Shown: in pieces, positions 35,541 to 45,688 of the stretch
Numbering within the stretch: position 1 is the stretch's first letter
Layout of the letters: each line of letters starts with the position of its first letter
NCBI RefSeq assembly: GCF_030730865.1
Contig: NZ_JAVALZ010000001.1
Coordinates: 744,001-808,000, forward strand
DNA from: Uliginosibacterium sp. 31-16
Lineage (GTDB): Bacteria > Pseudomonadota > Gammaproteobacteria > Burkholderiales > Rhodocyclaceae
Length of the DNA stretch: 64,000 nt
Direction of reading: 5' to 3'
Made by a program: the position numbers and the translations under genes
The notes under the pieces: generated by a model
Databases searched by the model: none
What the model saw: the letters and a program-made list of their open reading frames with translations, nothing else
Told to the model about the DNA's origin: nothing

Positions 35541-36197
35541 CTAGTGGCATTCGCAGGAGGAGCGATTGATGATGTCTTTCAGGCAATGCAGACGACCGTG
35601 AAAGAAATGATCAGCCCCGGGCACGACAACCACCGGCACATCAAGCGGCTCTGCCCAGGCAAGCACATTTGCCAGCGGTACGGTTTCATCTTTCGAGCCA
35701 TGAATCACCAGCGTGTCGGGCCCGACGGCTTCGGTATTGTACTGACGCGCACCTTCGACAAAACCGGCGGCGGTGCCAATGAGGATCAGGCGTTTGGCCG
35801 GGCTGCCCGCTTCGGCCAGACGCTTGGCAACGCGGGTCTGCACGAAGGCACCAAAAGAGAAACCCGCCAGCACGGTCGGGCGGTAAGCGTCGAGGTTCCA
35901 GCGGTTGTGCGCCCAGTCGAGCACGGCGAGCATGTCTTCCGTCTCGGCGCCACCATTGTCGTGGGCGCCTTCCGACTTGCCGACACCCCGGAAATTCGGG
36001 CGCAGGGCAACATAGCCGAGATCACGCAGGGTCCGGGCCAGGGTATGGGCAACCTTGTTGGTGTTGGCGCCGCCAAAAAGAGGATGCGGATGGCAGACGA
36101 GGGCAATCCCGCGCGGGCTGGCGGCCGCATCGACCAGCAATTCGATCTGACCGTCGGGTCCGTTGATCAGGAGTGATTCGACAGGCATGGGCTTCAT
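35541..36197 (-). CDS. Alpha/beta hydrolase
   Basis: 218 residues. The nucleophile elbow GFSFG is near residues 114-118, the oxyanion segment CHPHPLFGG is near 35-43, and acid and His are likely in VIHGSKDETVP and GADHFFHG. This is the form of the short alpha/beta hydrolases of the KANL3/Tex30 or YpfH type found widely in betaproteobacteria. The substrate is unknown. It overlaps the ferredoxin-like gene by 4 nt (ATGA), so the two are translated together. The C-terminal CECH is unusual for the family. Confidence 0.88.
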   Translation of the reverse strand: MKPMPVESLLINGPDGQIELLVDAAASPRGIALVCHPHPLFGGANTNKVAHTLARTLRDLGYVALRPNFRGVGKSEGAHDNGGAETEDMLAVLDWAHNRWNLDAYRPTVLAGFSFGAFVQTRVAKRLAEAGSPAKRLILIGTAAGFVEGARQYNTEAVGPDTLVIHGSKDETVPLANVLAWAEPLDVPVVVVPGADHFFHGRLHCLKDIINRSSCECH

Positions 36198-36505
36198 ACT
36201 TTCAAGCGTTCCACGATACGGTCGTTCTGCAGGTGCTCACGGATGATTTCGTCGATATCTTCCTTGTCGACGAAGGTATACCAGGTGCCCTCGGGATAGA
36301 CCACCAGGACCGGTCCATCGTCACAGCGCCCCAGGCAACCGGATTTATTGATGCGGATATTGCCGGCACCACTGAGCCCCAGAGCCTTGATCTGCTCCTT
36401 GGCATAGGTTTGCAGATCACTGGCGCCGTGATTGTTGCAGCAGCTGTCGGGGGCCGCCCGCTGGTTGCAGCAGACGAAGACGTGATGTTTGAAGTACGGG
36501 TTCAT
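36194..36505 (-). CDS. Thioredoxin-like [2Fe-2S] ferredoxin
   Basis: 103 residues from the ATG at 36505 (MNPYFKHHVFVCCNQR); the 11 codons before it are dispensable. Cysteine ligands lie in FVCCNQ with SCCNNHG near 11-24 and in KSGCLGRCDDGP near 54-65. This is the thioredoxin-like [2Fe-2S] ferredoxin fold of the NuoE and Shethna type. It probably transfers electrons in the cytosol. Paired with the hydrolase; its redox partner is unknown. Confidence 0.88.
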   Translation of the reverse strand: MNPYFKHHVFVCCNQRAAPDSCCNNHGASDLQTYAKEQIKALGLSGAGNIRINKSGCLGRCDDGPVLVVYPEGTWYTFVDKEDIDEIIREHLQNDRIVERLKV

Positions 36506-36634
36506 GGCTGGGGGCTGCCTGTTCGGGTTGGTGCCCAATTATAGGCGGAGGTCTGCCTGAAGGTCCGGCTTTCGATCCCGTAAAACCCTCAGGCCCTGTT
36601 ACTCTGCAGACTCTTCACTGTATGGTCGCGAACT

Positions 36635-37411
36635 GTGAAATACGCCCTGATTGCGGATCTGCACGGTAACCTCGAAGCGCTCTACGCCATTCTTGCCCAC
36701 GCCGGTGCACAAGGCGTGGGACGTTACGTTTTTCTGGGCGACATCGTGGGTTACGGCCCTGATCCGGAGCCCGTGCTGGAGCTGTGCCGGCACATGGTAA
36801 GCACTGGCGATGCCCTGGCCGTACTGGGCAATCACGATGCCGCGGCATGCGGCCGGGACTCGACCTCGAACATGAATGAAGCTGCACGCGCGGTCATCGA
36901 ATGGACCCGCAGCAAGCTCAAGCCGCGTCATCAGCAATGGCTGGCAAGTTTGCCTCTGGTGTTGCAGCGCGATCGCATGACCTGGGTCCACGCATCCGCT
37001 CTGCGCCCGGAAGCGTGGACGTATATCGACACGTCGCGCCAGGCACGGCTGAGCTTGCGGGAAGCCGGTTCAACCTGGGTGTTCAGCGGACATGTGCACG
37101 ATCCGATGCTCTATTACACCTGTCCTGACCAGCGCGTACCGGGAGTCCGGCTGGTTGAGCGCCGCAGCATTCTCTTGAATCCACGCCGCTCCTGGCTGGC
37201 TATCGTGGGCTCTGCCGGCCAGCCCCGCGACGGCTTGCCGGGCGCACGCTATGCCGTGTTTGACCGGAGCCGCTACCTGTACACAAGCTATCGGCTCGCC
37301 TACGACTTTGCCGCCACCGCAGCGAAAATCCGCGCAGCTGGGCTGCCTGAACGACTGGCCCACCACATAGAAGGTGTCCTGCTCCCCGTGCCCCGGGCCA
37401 TCAGGCGCTGA
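36635..37411 (+). CDS. Metallophosphoesterase
   Basis: 258 residues with a GTG start at 36635; the ATG 13 bases earlier is out of frame. The metal and catalytic motifs of calcineurin-like phosphoesterases are in order: DLHGN (8-12), GDIVGYGPDP (34-43), GNHDA (about 69-73) and SGHVHDP (about 150-156). It resembles YfcE/MJ0936-like phosphodiesterases of unknown cellular substrate. It converges on the hybrid kinase gene and overlaps its end by 11 bp. Confidence 0.9.
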   Translation: MKYALIADLHGNLEALYAILAHAGAQGVGRYVFLGDIVGYGPDPEPVLELCRHMVSTGDALAVLGNHDAAACGRDSTSNMNEAARAVIEWTRSKLKPRHQQWLASLPLVLQRDRMTWVHASALRPEAWTYIDTSRQARLSLREAGSTWVFSGHVHDPMLYYTCPDQRVPGVRLVERRSILLNPRRSWLAIVGSAGQPRDGLPGARYAVFDRSRYLYTSYRLAYDFAATAAKIRAAGLPERLAHHIEGVLLPVPRAIRR

Positions 37412-39299
37412 GCAGCCAGGCATCAACGGCACGGCGCAGCGCATCAAGCGACACGGGCTTGGTGATGTAGTCGTTCATGCCAGAGGCCAGCGCGACGTTG
37501 CGGTCGTCACTCATTGCATCGGCACTGACGCCAACAATGCGTGTTGCCAGTCCTTCCCTGCGCAATTCACGGGTAGCACACAACCCGTCCATCTCCGGCA
37601 TGTGTGTATCCATGAAGATGACGTCATACACAGCAGTCCGACAGGCTGCGAGGGCTTCAAGCCCATTACGTGCCGTGGTGATGTGCTGCGCTCCGAGCTT
37701 CTTGAGAAGGTTGTTCAGCACCATGATGTTGATGGTGTTGTCCTCCACCACCAGGATACGTGCGTGGGCAGGCACCAGTACGTCGTGCTCCGTTGCAGGC
37801 GCAGCTGACTCGCTCTGCATTTCCGCTTGCTCCATGCAGATCTCGAACCAGAATTCGGCCCCTTGCCCCACCTCGCTGCGCACGCCAATCTGCCCTCCCA
37901 TCAATTCACACAACATGCGGCAGATTGACAGGCCCAGCCCCGTTCCTCCGAAGCGACGCGTAGTACTCATGTCCGCCTGTTCGAAGGGGGTAAAGATATG
38001 TGCCTGCTTGTCGGGCGGGATACCGATGCCGCTGTCGTGAACCGCAAAACGCAGCCGGACCTGAGCCTCCTGCCGCGACACCTCCCGGACACTGACGCGG
38101 ATACAGCCCTGCTCTGTAAATTTGAACGCATTCCCGATCAGATTGACCAGAATCTGACGCAAGCGGACCGGATCACCCAGCAGACAGTCAGGCGTACCCG
38201 GAGCTATCTCGCACTGATAGTCGAGATTTTTGCTGCGCATCTGGATGGCAAACAGACGCCCGAGATCCCCAAGCAGATCACCAATGCGGAAACGGGTTCT
38301 CTCCAGCTCCAGTTTTCTCGCCTCGATTTTCGAGTAATCAAGAATATCGTTGATGATGGCAAGCAAGGCTTCGCCAGAGCTGCGCATGGTGCTTACATAA
38401 TCGCGCTGCTCGGCATCCAGAACAGTGGTTTCAAGCAATTGCGCCATGCCGATGATTCCATTCATCGGGGTGCGTATCTCGTGCGACATCATGGCGAGAA
38501 ACTCGCCCTTGGCGCGACTGGCAGCCGTCGCCGCGTCACGCGCGGCAATCAAATCCTGTTGCGCAATGTGCCGCTGCGTCACGTCGGTAAAACAGTACAC
38601 ACGCCCAATGATCTGCTCACCATGACGTGCCGGACGCGATTTGCACTCAAACATGCGACCATCCGCCAGCGCCAGCGTGTCGAAAGCCTCACCATCCTCA
38701 TCCGTCCCCACTTCATTGATACGTTTTGCATACCATACCGGGTCAGCCAGCTGGTTAACAATGAAGTGAATGAGCCGCTTGTCTTCATGACGCAACAGCA
38801 GGTCGTCAGGAATCCTCCACATCTGGGAGAACCGCCGGTTCATGTTGCTGATCTGGCCGTGACGATCCCGCACCATGATGCCGTCAGCAGTCGCCTCCAG
38901 TGTGGCTCGCAGCTGCGATGTCATCATCGCAAGCTCTTCTTCCGCCTGTTTCTGGTGAACGATGCTGCGCGCCCGGATCACGATCCAGCCCGGACCTCCT
39001 GACTCCCGGAATACACTTTTGGAGGTTGCGAGCATTTCACCATCCGCGCACTGATACATGCCTTCAGCATCAATCAGCTCCGGGTTTCCGCCGTTGCGAA
39101 CCTCCTCCCAGAAAAACACATCAGACAAGGCGCACTCGATGTCTGTAATCGGTTTTCCAATCAAATCATCCTGCGGGTAGCCCAGCAACTGCAAGGCTGC
39201 GGGATTGGCGGCACGGATTTCGAGAGACCCCGGATCTACCAGCAGCAGGATTTCGCTGGCAGCGGCGAGCAGCGCGATCTCCGGCGCCGTGTGGCTCAT
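37401..39299 (-). CDS. Soluble hybrid histidine kinase (PAS-PAS-HisKA-HATPase-REC)
   Basis: 632 residues with no membrane segment. Two PAS domains (about 10-120 and 127-240) are followed by HisKA with His273 in MMSHEIRTPMNG. The HATPase has GIGIP and GTGLGLSI, and a C-terminal receiver domain has phospho-acceptor Asp564 in FMDTHMP and Lys in TKP. Its start overlaps the HD-GYP gene by ATGA, so the two are co-expressed. The pair may connect a cytosolic cue to c-di-GMP turnover. The partner regulator for output is not seen, except possibly the HD-GYP protein by direct contact. Confidence 0.9.
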   Translation of the reverse strand: MSHTAPEIALLAAASEILLLVDPGSLEIRAANPAALQLLGYPQDDLIGKPITDIECALSDVFFWEEVRNGGNPELIDAEGMYQCADGEMLATSKSVFRESGGPGWIVIRARSIVHQKQAEEELAMMTSQLRATLEATADGIMVRDRHGQISNMNRRFSQMWRIPDDLLLRHEDKRLIHFIVNQLADPVWYAKRINEVGTDEDGEAFDTLALADGRMFECKSRPARHGEQIIGRVYCFTDVTQRHIAQQDLIAARDAATAASRAKGEFLAMMSHEIRTPMNGIIGMAQLLETTVLDAEQRDYVSTMRSSGEALLAIINDILDYSKIEARKLELERTRFRIGDLLGDLGRLFAIQMRSKNLDYQCEIAPGTPDCLLGDPVRLRQILVNLIGNAFKFTEQGCIRVSVREVSRQEAQVRLRFAVHDSGIGIPPDKQAHIFTPFEQADMSTTRRFGGTGLGLSICRMLCELMGGQIGVRSEVGQGAEFWFEICMEQAEMQSESAAPATEHDVLVPAHARILVVEDNTINIMVLNNLLKKLGAQHITTARNGLEALAACRTAVYDVIFMDTHMPEMDGLCATRELRREGLATRIVGVSADAMSDDRNVALASGMNDYITKPVSLDALRRAVDAWLLSA

Positions 39300-40600
39300 T
39301 TGTGTCCTCCGCCTTGTGCGGTATCCGCATCAAAGAAATAGGTCACCCGTTTGCGCGGGCTCAGATAGTCATACACCGCCGCAGGAAGCTGGATCGGGCG
39401 GATGGCCTTGCTGATATTGATTTCCGGCTCCTGCTCCAGATCGAGCATGATGGCTTCTTCCTTGGGAACTTCCGGATCGTAGACCACAACCCAGGGCCGC
39501 AGCGGTTTCTGCGGATTGACCGACTGGACCAGCGCCAGAGCGTCATTCGATAATTTGACGATGCTGCCCGGCGGATAGACCCCCAGACAGCGAATCATCA
39601 ACTGCAGCACTTTCGGGTCAAATTTGTTTCGCCGTTGCGCGAACATCAGCGACAGGGCTTCGTGCGGCGTGAACGCCTTGGCAAGATCAACCGGATTACA
39701 CAGATTGTCGTAAAAGTTCACCATCGAGATGATTCGCGCCAGGCGATGTATCGCCTCTCCCTTGAGTGACTTGGGATAACCCGAACCATCCATCATCTCG
39801 TGATGCTGATAAATCACCAGCTGAACCGCTTCGGGCAAACCTGCCCGCTGCGCAATACGGACCCCGTATTCGCAGTGCAGCTTACGCAGTTCTATCTCGG
39901 CATGCGTCAGCTCTTCCGGATTTTTTTTGAGCACCCGGTCAGGAATCTCCATCAGACCGATGTCGTGCATCAGTGCGCCCAAACCCAACAGGCGCCCTTC
40001 TTCAAGCGAGACGCCCAGCTCCTTGGCCAGCATCATCGACAGGATCGAGGTGTTCAACCCGTGGTAATACACCTCCTCACCCCCCGCCTTTTCCCCCATG
40101 ACATGGAGGGTCAGCTCCGGAGCATCAAGAAAGGCCCGGGCCATCTGATCGACGAGCTCGCCAACCTCCTCCAGACATTCTTTCGGTCGGGACATCAAGC
40201 CACGGTTGATGTTCCGCATGATGCCTGCGGCCTTGATGAAGGCTTTTTCAACATTGCCGATTTTCTCGCGTCGCTCCTTCAAGCGCTCGACACGTTCGCG
40301 CTTGGCCGCCAGCGCGGGATCATCCTGAATCAGTACCGAAACAGGTTCTGGTGCAGACACTTCCATTGCTCCGACAGCCACCGAGGACGGGAATGCAGAA
40401 GCATCACTACGATCCGGATCATAGCGAAACCTCTTCACGCCAAGCCCGCGCAAAGTCCTGATCTGATCGGCAGACCGGATCTTGAAATTGTTGAAGCTGA
40501 ACGGATGACTGAACCAGGGCAAGTCGACAAATACGTACAACCCAAGACATAACTGTTCCGGGCTGACGTAGTAACTCTGATTCTGCTCTTCACAGTTCAT
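39296..40600 (-). CDS. HD-GYP domain c-di-GMP phosphodiesterase with DUF3391
   Basis: 434 residues from the ATG at 40600; a GTG five codons earlier is less likely, and neither has a clear ribosome-binding site. The N-terminal DUF3391 domain covers about 8-70. The HD-GYP domain has HD at about 212-213 (ALMHDIG) and HHEMMDGSGYP at about 266-276, so the motifs for hydrolysing cyclic di-GMP are complete. It forms an operon with the hybrid kinase. It may act on the c-di-GMP pool sensed by the MshE ATPase. Confidence 0.92.
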   Translation of the reverse strand: MNCEEQNQSYYVSPEQLCLGLYVFVDLPWFSHPFSFNNFKIRSADQIRTLRGLGVKRFRYDPDRSDASAFPSSVAVGAMEVSAPEPVSVLIQDDPALAAKRERVERLKERREKIGNVEKAFIKAAGIMRNINRGLMSRPKECLEEVGELVDQMARAFLDAPELTLHVMGEKAGGEEVYYHGLNTSILSMMLAKELGVSLEEGRLLGLGALMHDIGLMEIPDRVLKKNPEELTHAEIELRKLHCEYGVRIAQRAGLPEAVQLVIYQHHEMMDGSGYPKSLKGEAIHRLARIISMVNFYDNLCNPVDLAKAFTPHEALSLMFAQRRNKFDPKVLQLMIRCLGVYPPGSIVKLSNDALALVQSVNPQKPLRPWVVVYDPEVPKEEAIMLDLEQEPEINISKAIRPIQLPAAVYDYLSPRKRVTYFFDADTAQGGGHK

Positions 40601-40733
40601 GATATGGGTCTGCACGCAAATGGTCGGACTCTTACATTATCGGCAGCACCGGCAGGCAATTGAGTCAGTCCTCACAGGAGAAGCGACTTCAACTAAAGTG
40701 TACGCATACTCTGGATCAATCTCTTCACAGTGC

Positions 40734-40762
40734 TTGCATTCAGGGCAAGCTTTGTCTAGAAT
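40734..40762 (+). promoter_or_regulatory. Promoter of tRNA-Phe
   Basis: TTGCAT (40734-40739) and TAGAAT (40757-40762) are separated by 17 bp. The start is expected near 40769, six bases before the tRNA, with a GC-rich discriminator GCTTGGC as in stable RNA genes. Confidence 0.75.
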
Positions 40763-40774
40763 GCTTGGCTCGAT

Positions 40775-40850
40775 GGCCTGGTAGCTCAGTTGGTAGAGCA
40801 GCGGATTGAAAATCCGCGTGTCGGTGGTTCGATTCCGCCCCAGGCCACCA
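40775..40850 (+). tRNA. tRNA-Phe (anticodon GAA)
   Basis: A 76-nt cloverleaf. The acceptor stem GGCCTGG pairs with CCAGGCC, the D-arm is TAGCTCAGTTGGTAGAG, the anticodon arm is CGGATTGAAAATCCG and the T-arm is GGTTCGATTCC. CCA is encoded. Confidence 0.96.
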
Positions 40851-40863
40851 GAGAATTCCCAGC

Positions 40864-40895
40864 AAAAAGCCCTGTCCGTGCAGACAGGGCTTTTT
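40864..40895 (+). terminator. Intrinsic terminator after tRNA-Phe
   Basis: AAAAAGCCCTGTC and GACAGGGCTTTTT form a stem with a six-base loop, followed by TTTT-rich sequence 14 bp past the tRNA. Confidence 0.9.
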
Positions 40896-41058
40896 GTTTT
40901 CTACGGCGCCAAATTCCACCTCCCCATGGAGCCCAATCAAACGGCCCGTGCCGTACGATCACAATCTCCACACGCTCCAGCGGGTCGCCTTTGTTATCTC
41001 GAAGCCCTAAAATGCGAAGACTGCTGCCCCCGGCAGATCAATAAGGCACCCCACAGCC

Positions 41059-44000
41059 ATGCAAGTCGCCCCAGAGTTCGTGAACACTCCTCAGCCCGCG
41101 CGCCTGCGCGAAATCCCCTACAACTACACCTCCTTCTCCGACCGCGAGATCGTAATCCGTCTGCTCGGACCCGAGATGTGGTTGGCTCTGGACAGCCTGC
41201 GCAGCGAGCGCGTGACCGGCCGTTCGGCACGGATGCTCTACGAGGTGCTGGGCGATATCTGGGTGGTGCAGCGCAACCCGTATCTGGAAGACGATTTGCT
41301 GGACAATCCAAAGCGCCGGCAGGCTCTGCTGGACGCCTTGCGCCATCGCCTGCACGAGGTAGAGAAACGCCGGCAGGACTCTTCTGCTGAAGATGTGGAG
41401 CGCAGCGAGAAGGTTGGCCTGCTGGTCGCCGCCGCCAACAAGGCCGTGGATGCTTTCGCAACACACTTCGAACACACGGCCAACCTGCGCGCCAGGGCGT
41501 TGAAGCTGCTCTCGCGCCACACCCGCCGCGATAACATCGCCTTCGATGGCTACGCCCGCGTGGCCCACGTCACCGATGCAACCGACTGGCGCGTCGAGTT
41601 TCCCTTCGTGGTGCTGTACCCGGACACAGAGGAGGAAATCGGCCATCTGGTGCGCGCCTGTATCGAACTGGGGCTGACCATCATCCCGCGTGGCGGTGGC
41701 ACCGGCTACACCGGCGGGGCCGTGCCGCTCACCGCCAACTCGGTGGTCATCAACACGGAAAAGCTGATCGACATCGGCAAGGTGGATTTCGCCACCGAAC
41801 TGCCCGGCGTGGCCCAGCCTTACGCCACGGTGTTCACCGGGGCTGGAGTGGTGACGCGCCGGGTGATGGATCTGGCCGACGACAGCGGGCTGGTCTTCGC
41901 CTGCGACCCGACTTCGGCCGACGCCTCGTGCATCGGCGGCAACATCGCCATGAACGCGGGCGGCAAGAAAGCGGTGCTGTGGGGCACGGCGCTGGACAAT
42001 CTGGCGAGCTGGCGCATGGTGACGCCGGACGGTAACTGGCTGGAAGTGGAGCGCCTGAACCACAACCTCGGCAAGATCCACGATCAGGCTGAAGTGCTGT
42101 TCCGCCTGAAGCGTTTCGACACCTCCGGCAAGAAGCTGCTTGCCGAAGAGTTCCTCACCATCCCCGGCGAACGCTTCCGCAAGGTAGGCCTGGGCAAGGA
42201 CGTGACCGACAAATTCCTCGGCGGCCTGCCCGGCATCCAGAAGGAAGGTTGTGACGGCATCATCACCTCGGCGCGCTGGATTCTGCACAAGATGCCCCCG
42301 CACACGCGCACGGTGTGTCTGGAGTTCTTCAGCCAGGTGCGCGAAGCGGTGCCGGCAATTGTCGAGATCAAGAATTTCATCGAGGCCCTGCCAAAGACCG
42401 GCGGGGACCGGGTGATGCTGGCCGGTCTGGAGCATCTGGACGAGCGCTACGTGAAGGCAGTGGGCTACGCCACCAAGGCAAAACGCCACGGCCGCCCGAA
42501 GATGGTACTGATCGGCGATATCGTCGGCGACGACGAAGACGCCGTGGCCCGCGCCGCCTCTGAAGTAGTGCGCCTGTGCAATGCGCGCGGTGCCGAAGGC
42601 TTCACCGCCGTGAGCGCGGAAACGCGCAAGAAATTCTGGGCCGACCGCTCGCGCACGGCGGCGATTGCCCGCCACACCAACGCCTTCAAGATCAATGAAG
42701 ACGTGGTGATCCCGCTGCCCCGCATGGGCGATTATTGCGACGGGATCGAGCGGATCAACATCGAGCTGTCGATCAGGAACAAGCTGCGTCTGGCCGCCGC
42801 ACTGGAGGAGTTCTTCCGTGGCGATCTGCCCCTGCGCGCCTATGATCCGGCACTGGAAAAGGAAGAACTGATCGGCGACCGCCGCGCCCGCACGCTGGAA
42901 GTGCTGTCCACTATCGGCGCCCGCTGGCGCTGGCTGCTGGAAAACCTCGATCTGCCACTGGCCGAGGCGGGGGCAAAGTTTACGGATTTCGGCATCGAAC
43001 TGCGCCGGGATGGCAAGGGCACTGAAACCCTCTTCCACATCGTGCAGGATCACTCGCTACGCATCTCCTGGAAAGCCGAGCTGAAGACGGCCATCGAAGA
43101 GATTTTCGAGGGCAACACTTATCGCCCGGTGATCGAGCGCATGGAGTCGATCCAGAAGGAAGTGCTGCGCAGCCGCGTGTTCGTGGCACTGCACATGCAT
43201 GCGGGCGACGGCAACGTGCATACCAATCTGCCGGTCAACTCCGACGACTACGCAATGCTGCAGGAAGCTTATGCGGCCGTCGAACGCATCATGCATCTGG
43301 CGCGCAGCCTTGGTGGTGTGATCTCCGGAGAGCATGGTATCGGCATTACCAAATACGAGTTTCTCACTGAAGAAGAACTCGCGCCTTTCCACGCCTACAA
43401 GGCCAAGGTCGATCCGGACGGACGCTTCAATGCCGGCAAACTGATGCCCGGCGCCGATCTGCGCAACGCCTACACGCCCTCCTTCAACCTGATGGGCCAC
43501 GAATCGCTGATCATGCAGCAGAGCGATATCGGCGCCATCGCAGACTCGGTGTCGGACTGCCTGCGCTGCGGCAAGTGCAAACCGGTGTGCTCGACCCACG
43601 TGCCGCGCGCCAACCTGCTGTATTCGCCGCGCAACAAGATCCTCGCCACCTCGTTGCTGATCGAAGCCTTCCTGTACGAGGAACAGACGCGGCGCGGCGT
43701 ATCGATCCGGCACTGGGAAGAATTCGAGGACGTGGGCGACCACTGCACGATCTGCCACAAGTGCTACACACCCTGCCCGGTGGATATCGACTTCGGCGAT
43801 GTGTCGATGGCAATGCGCTCGCTGCTGCGCAAGATGGGCAAACAGTCGGTGAACCCGGCCAAGACACTGGCAATGGCCTTCCTGAACACAACCTCGCCGG
43901 AGAAGATCAAGTTCCTGCGCAAGGTGTCGATCGAGTGGGCCTACAAGGCGCAGCGCCTCGCCGTCGACCTGCTCCGCCCGCTGAGCCGTGGCTCTACGCG

Positions 44001-44976
44001 CCAGCCGCCCAGCTCGCTCGGCAAGCCGGCCCTGAAGGCGCAGGTGATTCACTTCGTGAACAAGAAGATGCCGGGTAATCTGCCGAAGAAAACTTCGCGC
44101 GCCCTGCTCGACATCGAAGACGATCACATCGTGCCGGTCATCCGCGATCCGCAGAAAACCCTTGTGGACTCAGAGGCGGTGTTCTACTTCCCCGGCTGCG
44201 GCTCGGAGCGCCTGTTCTCGCAGGTGGGGCTGGCCACCCAGGCCATGCTGTATCACGTCGGCGTGCAGACGGTGCTGCCGCCGGGCTACCTGTGCTGCGG
44301 CTATCCGCAGAAAGGTGCCGGGCAGGCCGAGCTGGCCGAGAAGATCACCACCGACAACCGTGTGCTCTTCCATCGCGTGGCCAACACGCTCAATTACCTG
44401 GACATCAAGACCGTGGTGGTGAGCTGCGGCACCTGCTTTGATCAGCTGACCCAGTATGAATTCGACCGGATCTTCCCCGGCTGCCGGCTGCTGGATATCC
44501 ACGAATTCCTGCTCGAAAAAGGTGTGAAGCTGGAGGGCGTGAATGGCACGCGCTACATGTATCACGACCCCTGCCACAGCCCGATGAAGCAGCAGGACCC
44601 GCTCAAGACAGTGAATGCGCTGATCTCCGGCGTGGCCGGTCAGGCCAAGATCGAAAAGTCAGACCGCTGCTGCGGCGAATCCGGCACGCTGGCAGTGGCC
44701 CGTCCGGACATTTCGACCCAAGTGCGCTTCCGCAAGGAAGAGGAACTGGCACATGACGCCGACAAGCTGCGCGCCGATGGCTTCAGCGGCGACCTGAAGG
44801 TACTCACCTCCTGTCCAGCCTGCTTGCAAGGCCTGCAACGCTACAACGAGGATGTTGAAAAGCTAGATGCGGATTACATCGTAATAGAGCTGGCGAAGAA
44901 CATTCTCGGTCCAGACTGGCTGCCAGGCTATGTGAGACAGGCCAATATCGGCGGTATCGAACGCGTATTGTTATAA
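41059..44976 (+). CDS. Fused FAD-linked oxidase / Fe-S protein (DUF3683-GlcD-GlcF type)
   Basis: 1305 residues. Order: DUF3683 (about 1-120); an FAD-binding domain of the VAO family (about 190-400, [15 protein letters not shown]); an FAD-oxidase C-terminal domain that ends near 800 (GEHGIG). Then come two [4Fe-4S] motifs ([11 protein letters not shown] near 834 and [11 protein letters not shown] near 895) and two CCG domains ([11 protein letters not shown] near 1078; CCGESG near 1203). It probably oxidises a 2-hydroxyacid such as lactate or glycolate and passes electrons through Fe-S to quinone. In many bacteria these are separate GlcD/GlcF or Dld subunits; the single-chain form is a feature of betaproteobacteria and relatives. 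The substrate is inferred only. Confidence 0.88.
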   Translation: MQVAPEFVNTPQPARLREIPYNYTSFSDREIVIRLLGPEMWLALDSLRSERVTGRSARMLYEVLGDIWVVQRNPYLEDDLLDNPKRRQALLDALRHRLHEVEKRRQDSSAEDVERSEKVGLLVAAANKAVDAFATHFEHTANLRARALKLLSRHTRRDNIAFDGYARVAHVTDATDWRVEFPFVVLYPDTEEEIGHLVRACIELGLTIIPRGGGTGYTGGAVPLTANSVVINTEKLIDIGKVDFATELPGVAQPYATVFTGAGVVTRRVMDLADDSGLVFACDPTSADASCIGGNIAMNAGGKKAVLWGTALDNLASWRMVTPDGNWLEVERLNHNLGKIHDQAEVLFRLKRFDTSGKKLLAEEFLTIPGERFRKVGLGKDVTDKFLGGLPGIQKEGCDGIITSARWILHKMPPHTRTVCLEFFSQVREAVPAIVEIKNFIEALPKTGGDRVMLAGLEHLDERYVKAVGYATKAKRHGRPKMVLIGDIVGDDEDAVARAASEVVRLCNARGAEGFTAVSAETRKKFWADRSRTAAIARHTNAFKINEDVVIPLPRMGDYCDGIERINIELSIRNKLRLAAALEEFFRGDLPLRAYDPALEKEELIGDRRARTLEVLSTIGARWRWLLENLDLPLAEAGAKFTDFGIELRRDGKGTETLFHIVQDHSLRISWKAELKTAIEEIFEGNTYRPVIERMESIQKEVLRSRVFVALHMHAGDGNVHTNLPVNSDDYAMLQEAYAAVERIMHLARSLGGVISGEHGIGITKYEFLTEEELAPFHAYKAKVDPDGRFNAGKLMPGADLRNAYTPSFNLMGHESLIMQQSDIGAIADSVSDCLRCGKCKPVCSTHVPRANLLYSPRNKILATSLLIEAFLYEEQTRRGVSIRHWEEFEDVGDHCTICHKCYTPCPVDIDFGDVSMAMRSLLRKMGKQSVNPAKTLAMAFLNTTSPEKIKFLRKVSIEWAYKAQRLAVDLLRPLSRGSTRQPPSSLGKPALKAQVIHFVNKKMPGNLPKKTSRALLDIEDDHIVPVIRDPQKTLVDSEAVFYFPGCGSERLFSQVGLATQAMLYHVGVQTVLPPGYLCCGYPQKGAGQAELAEKITTDNRVLFHRVANTLNYLDIKTVVVSCGTCFDQLTQYEFDRIFPGCRLLDIHEFLLEKGVKLEGVNGTRYMYHDPCHSPMKQQDPLKTVNALISGVAGQAKIEKSDRCCGESGTLAVARPDISTQVRFRKEEELAHDADKLRADGFSGDLKVLTSCPACLQGLQRYNEDVEKLDADYIVIELAKNILGPDWLPGYVRQANIGGIERVLL

Positions 44977-45030
44977 GAATGCGCGCGGGCCGCTCGGACA
45001 GAATTCTTTAACTTTTTAAACACTCATGCC

Positions 45031-45615
45031 ATGAGCCAGATAGATCCCTTCGCCCTCTTTCAGGAATGGTTGTCAGACGCCGAAAAGACCGAGTCCAACG
45101 ATCCGAACGCGATGTCCATCGCCTCGGTCGGGCCGGATGGCATGCCTTCGGTGCGCATGGTGCTGCTCAAGGGCTTCGACGCGCGCGGTTTCGTGTTCTA
45201 CACGAATCTGGAAAGCCAGAAAGGCCATGAGCTGCTGACCCATCCGAAAGCCGCCCTGTGCTTCCACTGGAAATCACTGAAACGCCAGGTTCGCGTGGAG
45301 GGTGAAGTCTCGCTGGTCAGCGATGAAGAGGCCGATGTCTACTATGCCAGCCGGGCGCGAGATTCGCGAATTGGCGCCTGGGCGTCGAAGCAGTCGCAGC
45401 CGATGCAGGGGCGCTTTGAATTGGAGCAGCGCGTGGCGAAATTTGCGCTGAAATTCGGCATCGGCACCATTCCCCGCCCAAGCTTCTGGAGCGGTTTCCG
45501 CGTAGTGCCGACGAAGATCGAGTTCTGGAAAGACAAACCCTTCCGTCTGCACGAACGCGTCGTATACCGTCGCAGCATGAACGGAGGGTGGGAGACCGAA
45601 GTACTCTTCCCTTGA
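45031..45615 (+). CDS. pdxH: Pyridoxamine 5'-phosphate oxidase
   Basis: 194 residues, slightly shorter than the 210-218 common in the family because the N-terminal tail is short. It oxidises PNP and PMP to pyridoxal phosphate using FMN. FMN-binding segments are [19 protein letters not shown] and SQKGHEL; substrate residues lie in [19 protein letters not shown]; the C-terminal [10 protein letters not shown] and LFP match the family end. No clear ribosome-binding site is visible before the ATG. A weak hairpin follows. Confidence 0.95.
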   Translation: MSQIDPFALFQEWLSDAEKTESNDPNAMSIASVGPDGMPSVRMVLLKGFDARGFVFYTNLESQKGHELLTHPKAALCFHWKSLKRQVRVEGEVSLVSDEEADVYYASRARDSRIGAWASKQSQPMQGRFELEQRVAKFALKFGIGTIPRPSFWSGFRVVPTKIEFWKDKPFRLHERVVYRRSMNGGWETEVLFP

Positions 45616-45653
45616 GTTCCCAACACGCAAGACGATCAAGCAGGACAGAATAA

Positions 45654-45671
45654 ACGGCCTCACAAGGCCGT
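45654..45671. terminator. Possible terminator between pdxH and the tail-anchored protein gene
   Basis: ACGGCCT-CACA-AGGCCGT hairpin in the 73-bp convergent gap. The minus strand has TTTATTC after the stem, the plus strand CTCTGG, so it suits the minus-strand gene better. Confidence 0.5.
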
Positions 45672-45688
45672 CTCTGGCTCACACAACT

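Noticed and set aside
41038-43053. A 671-codon open frame antisense to the FAD oxidase
   Set aside because: Same reason: it is the reverse frame of a well-conserved protein and looks like low-complexity His/Gln/Arg sequence.
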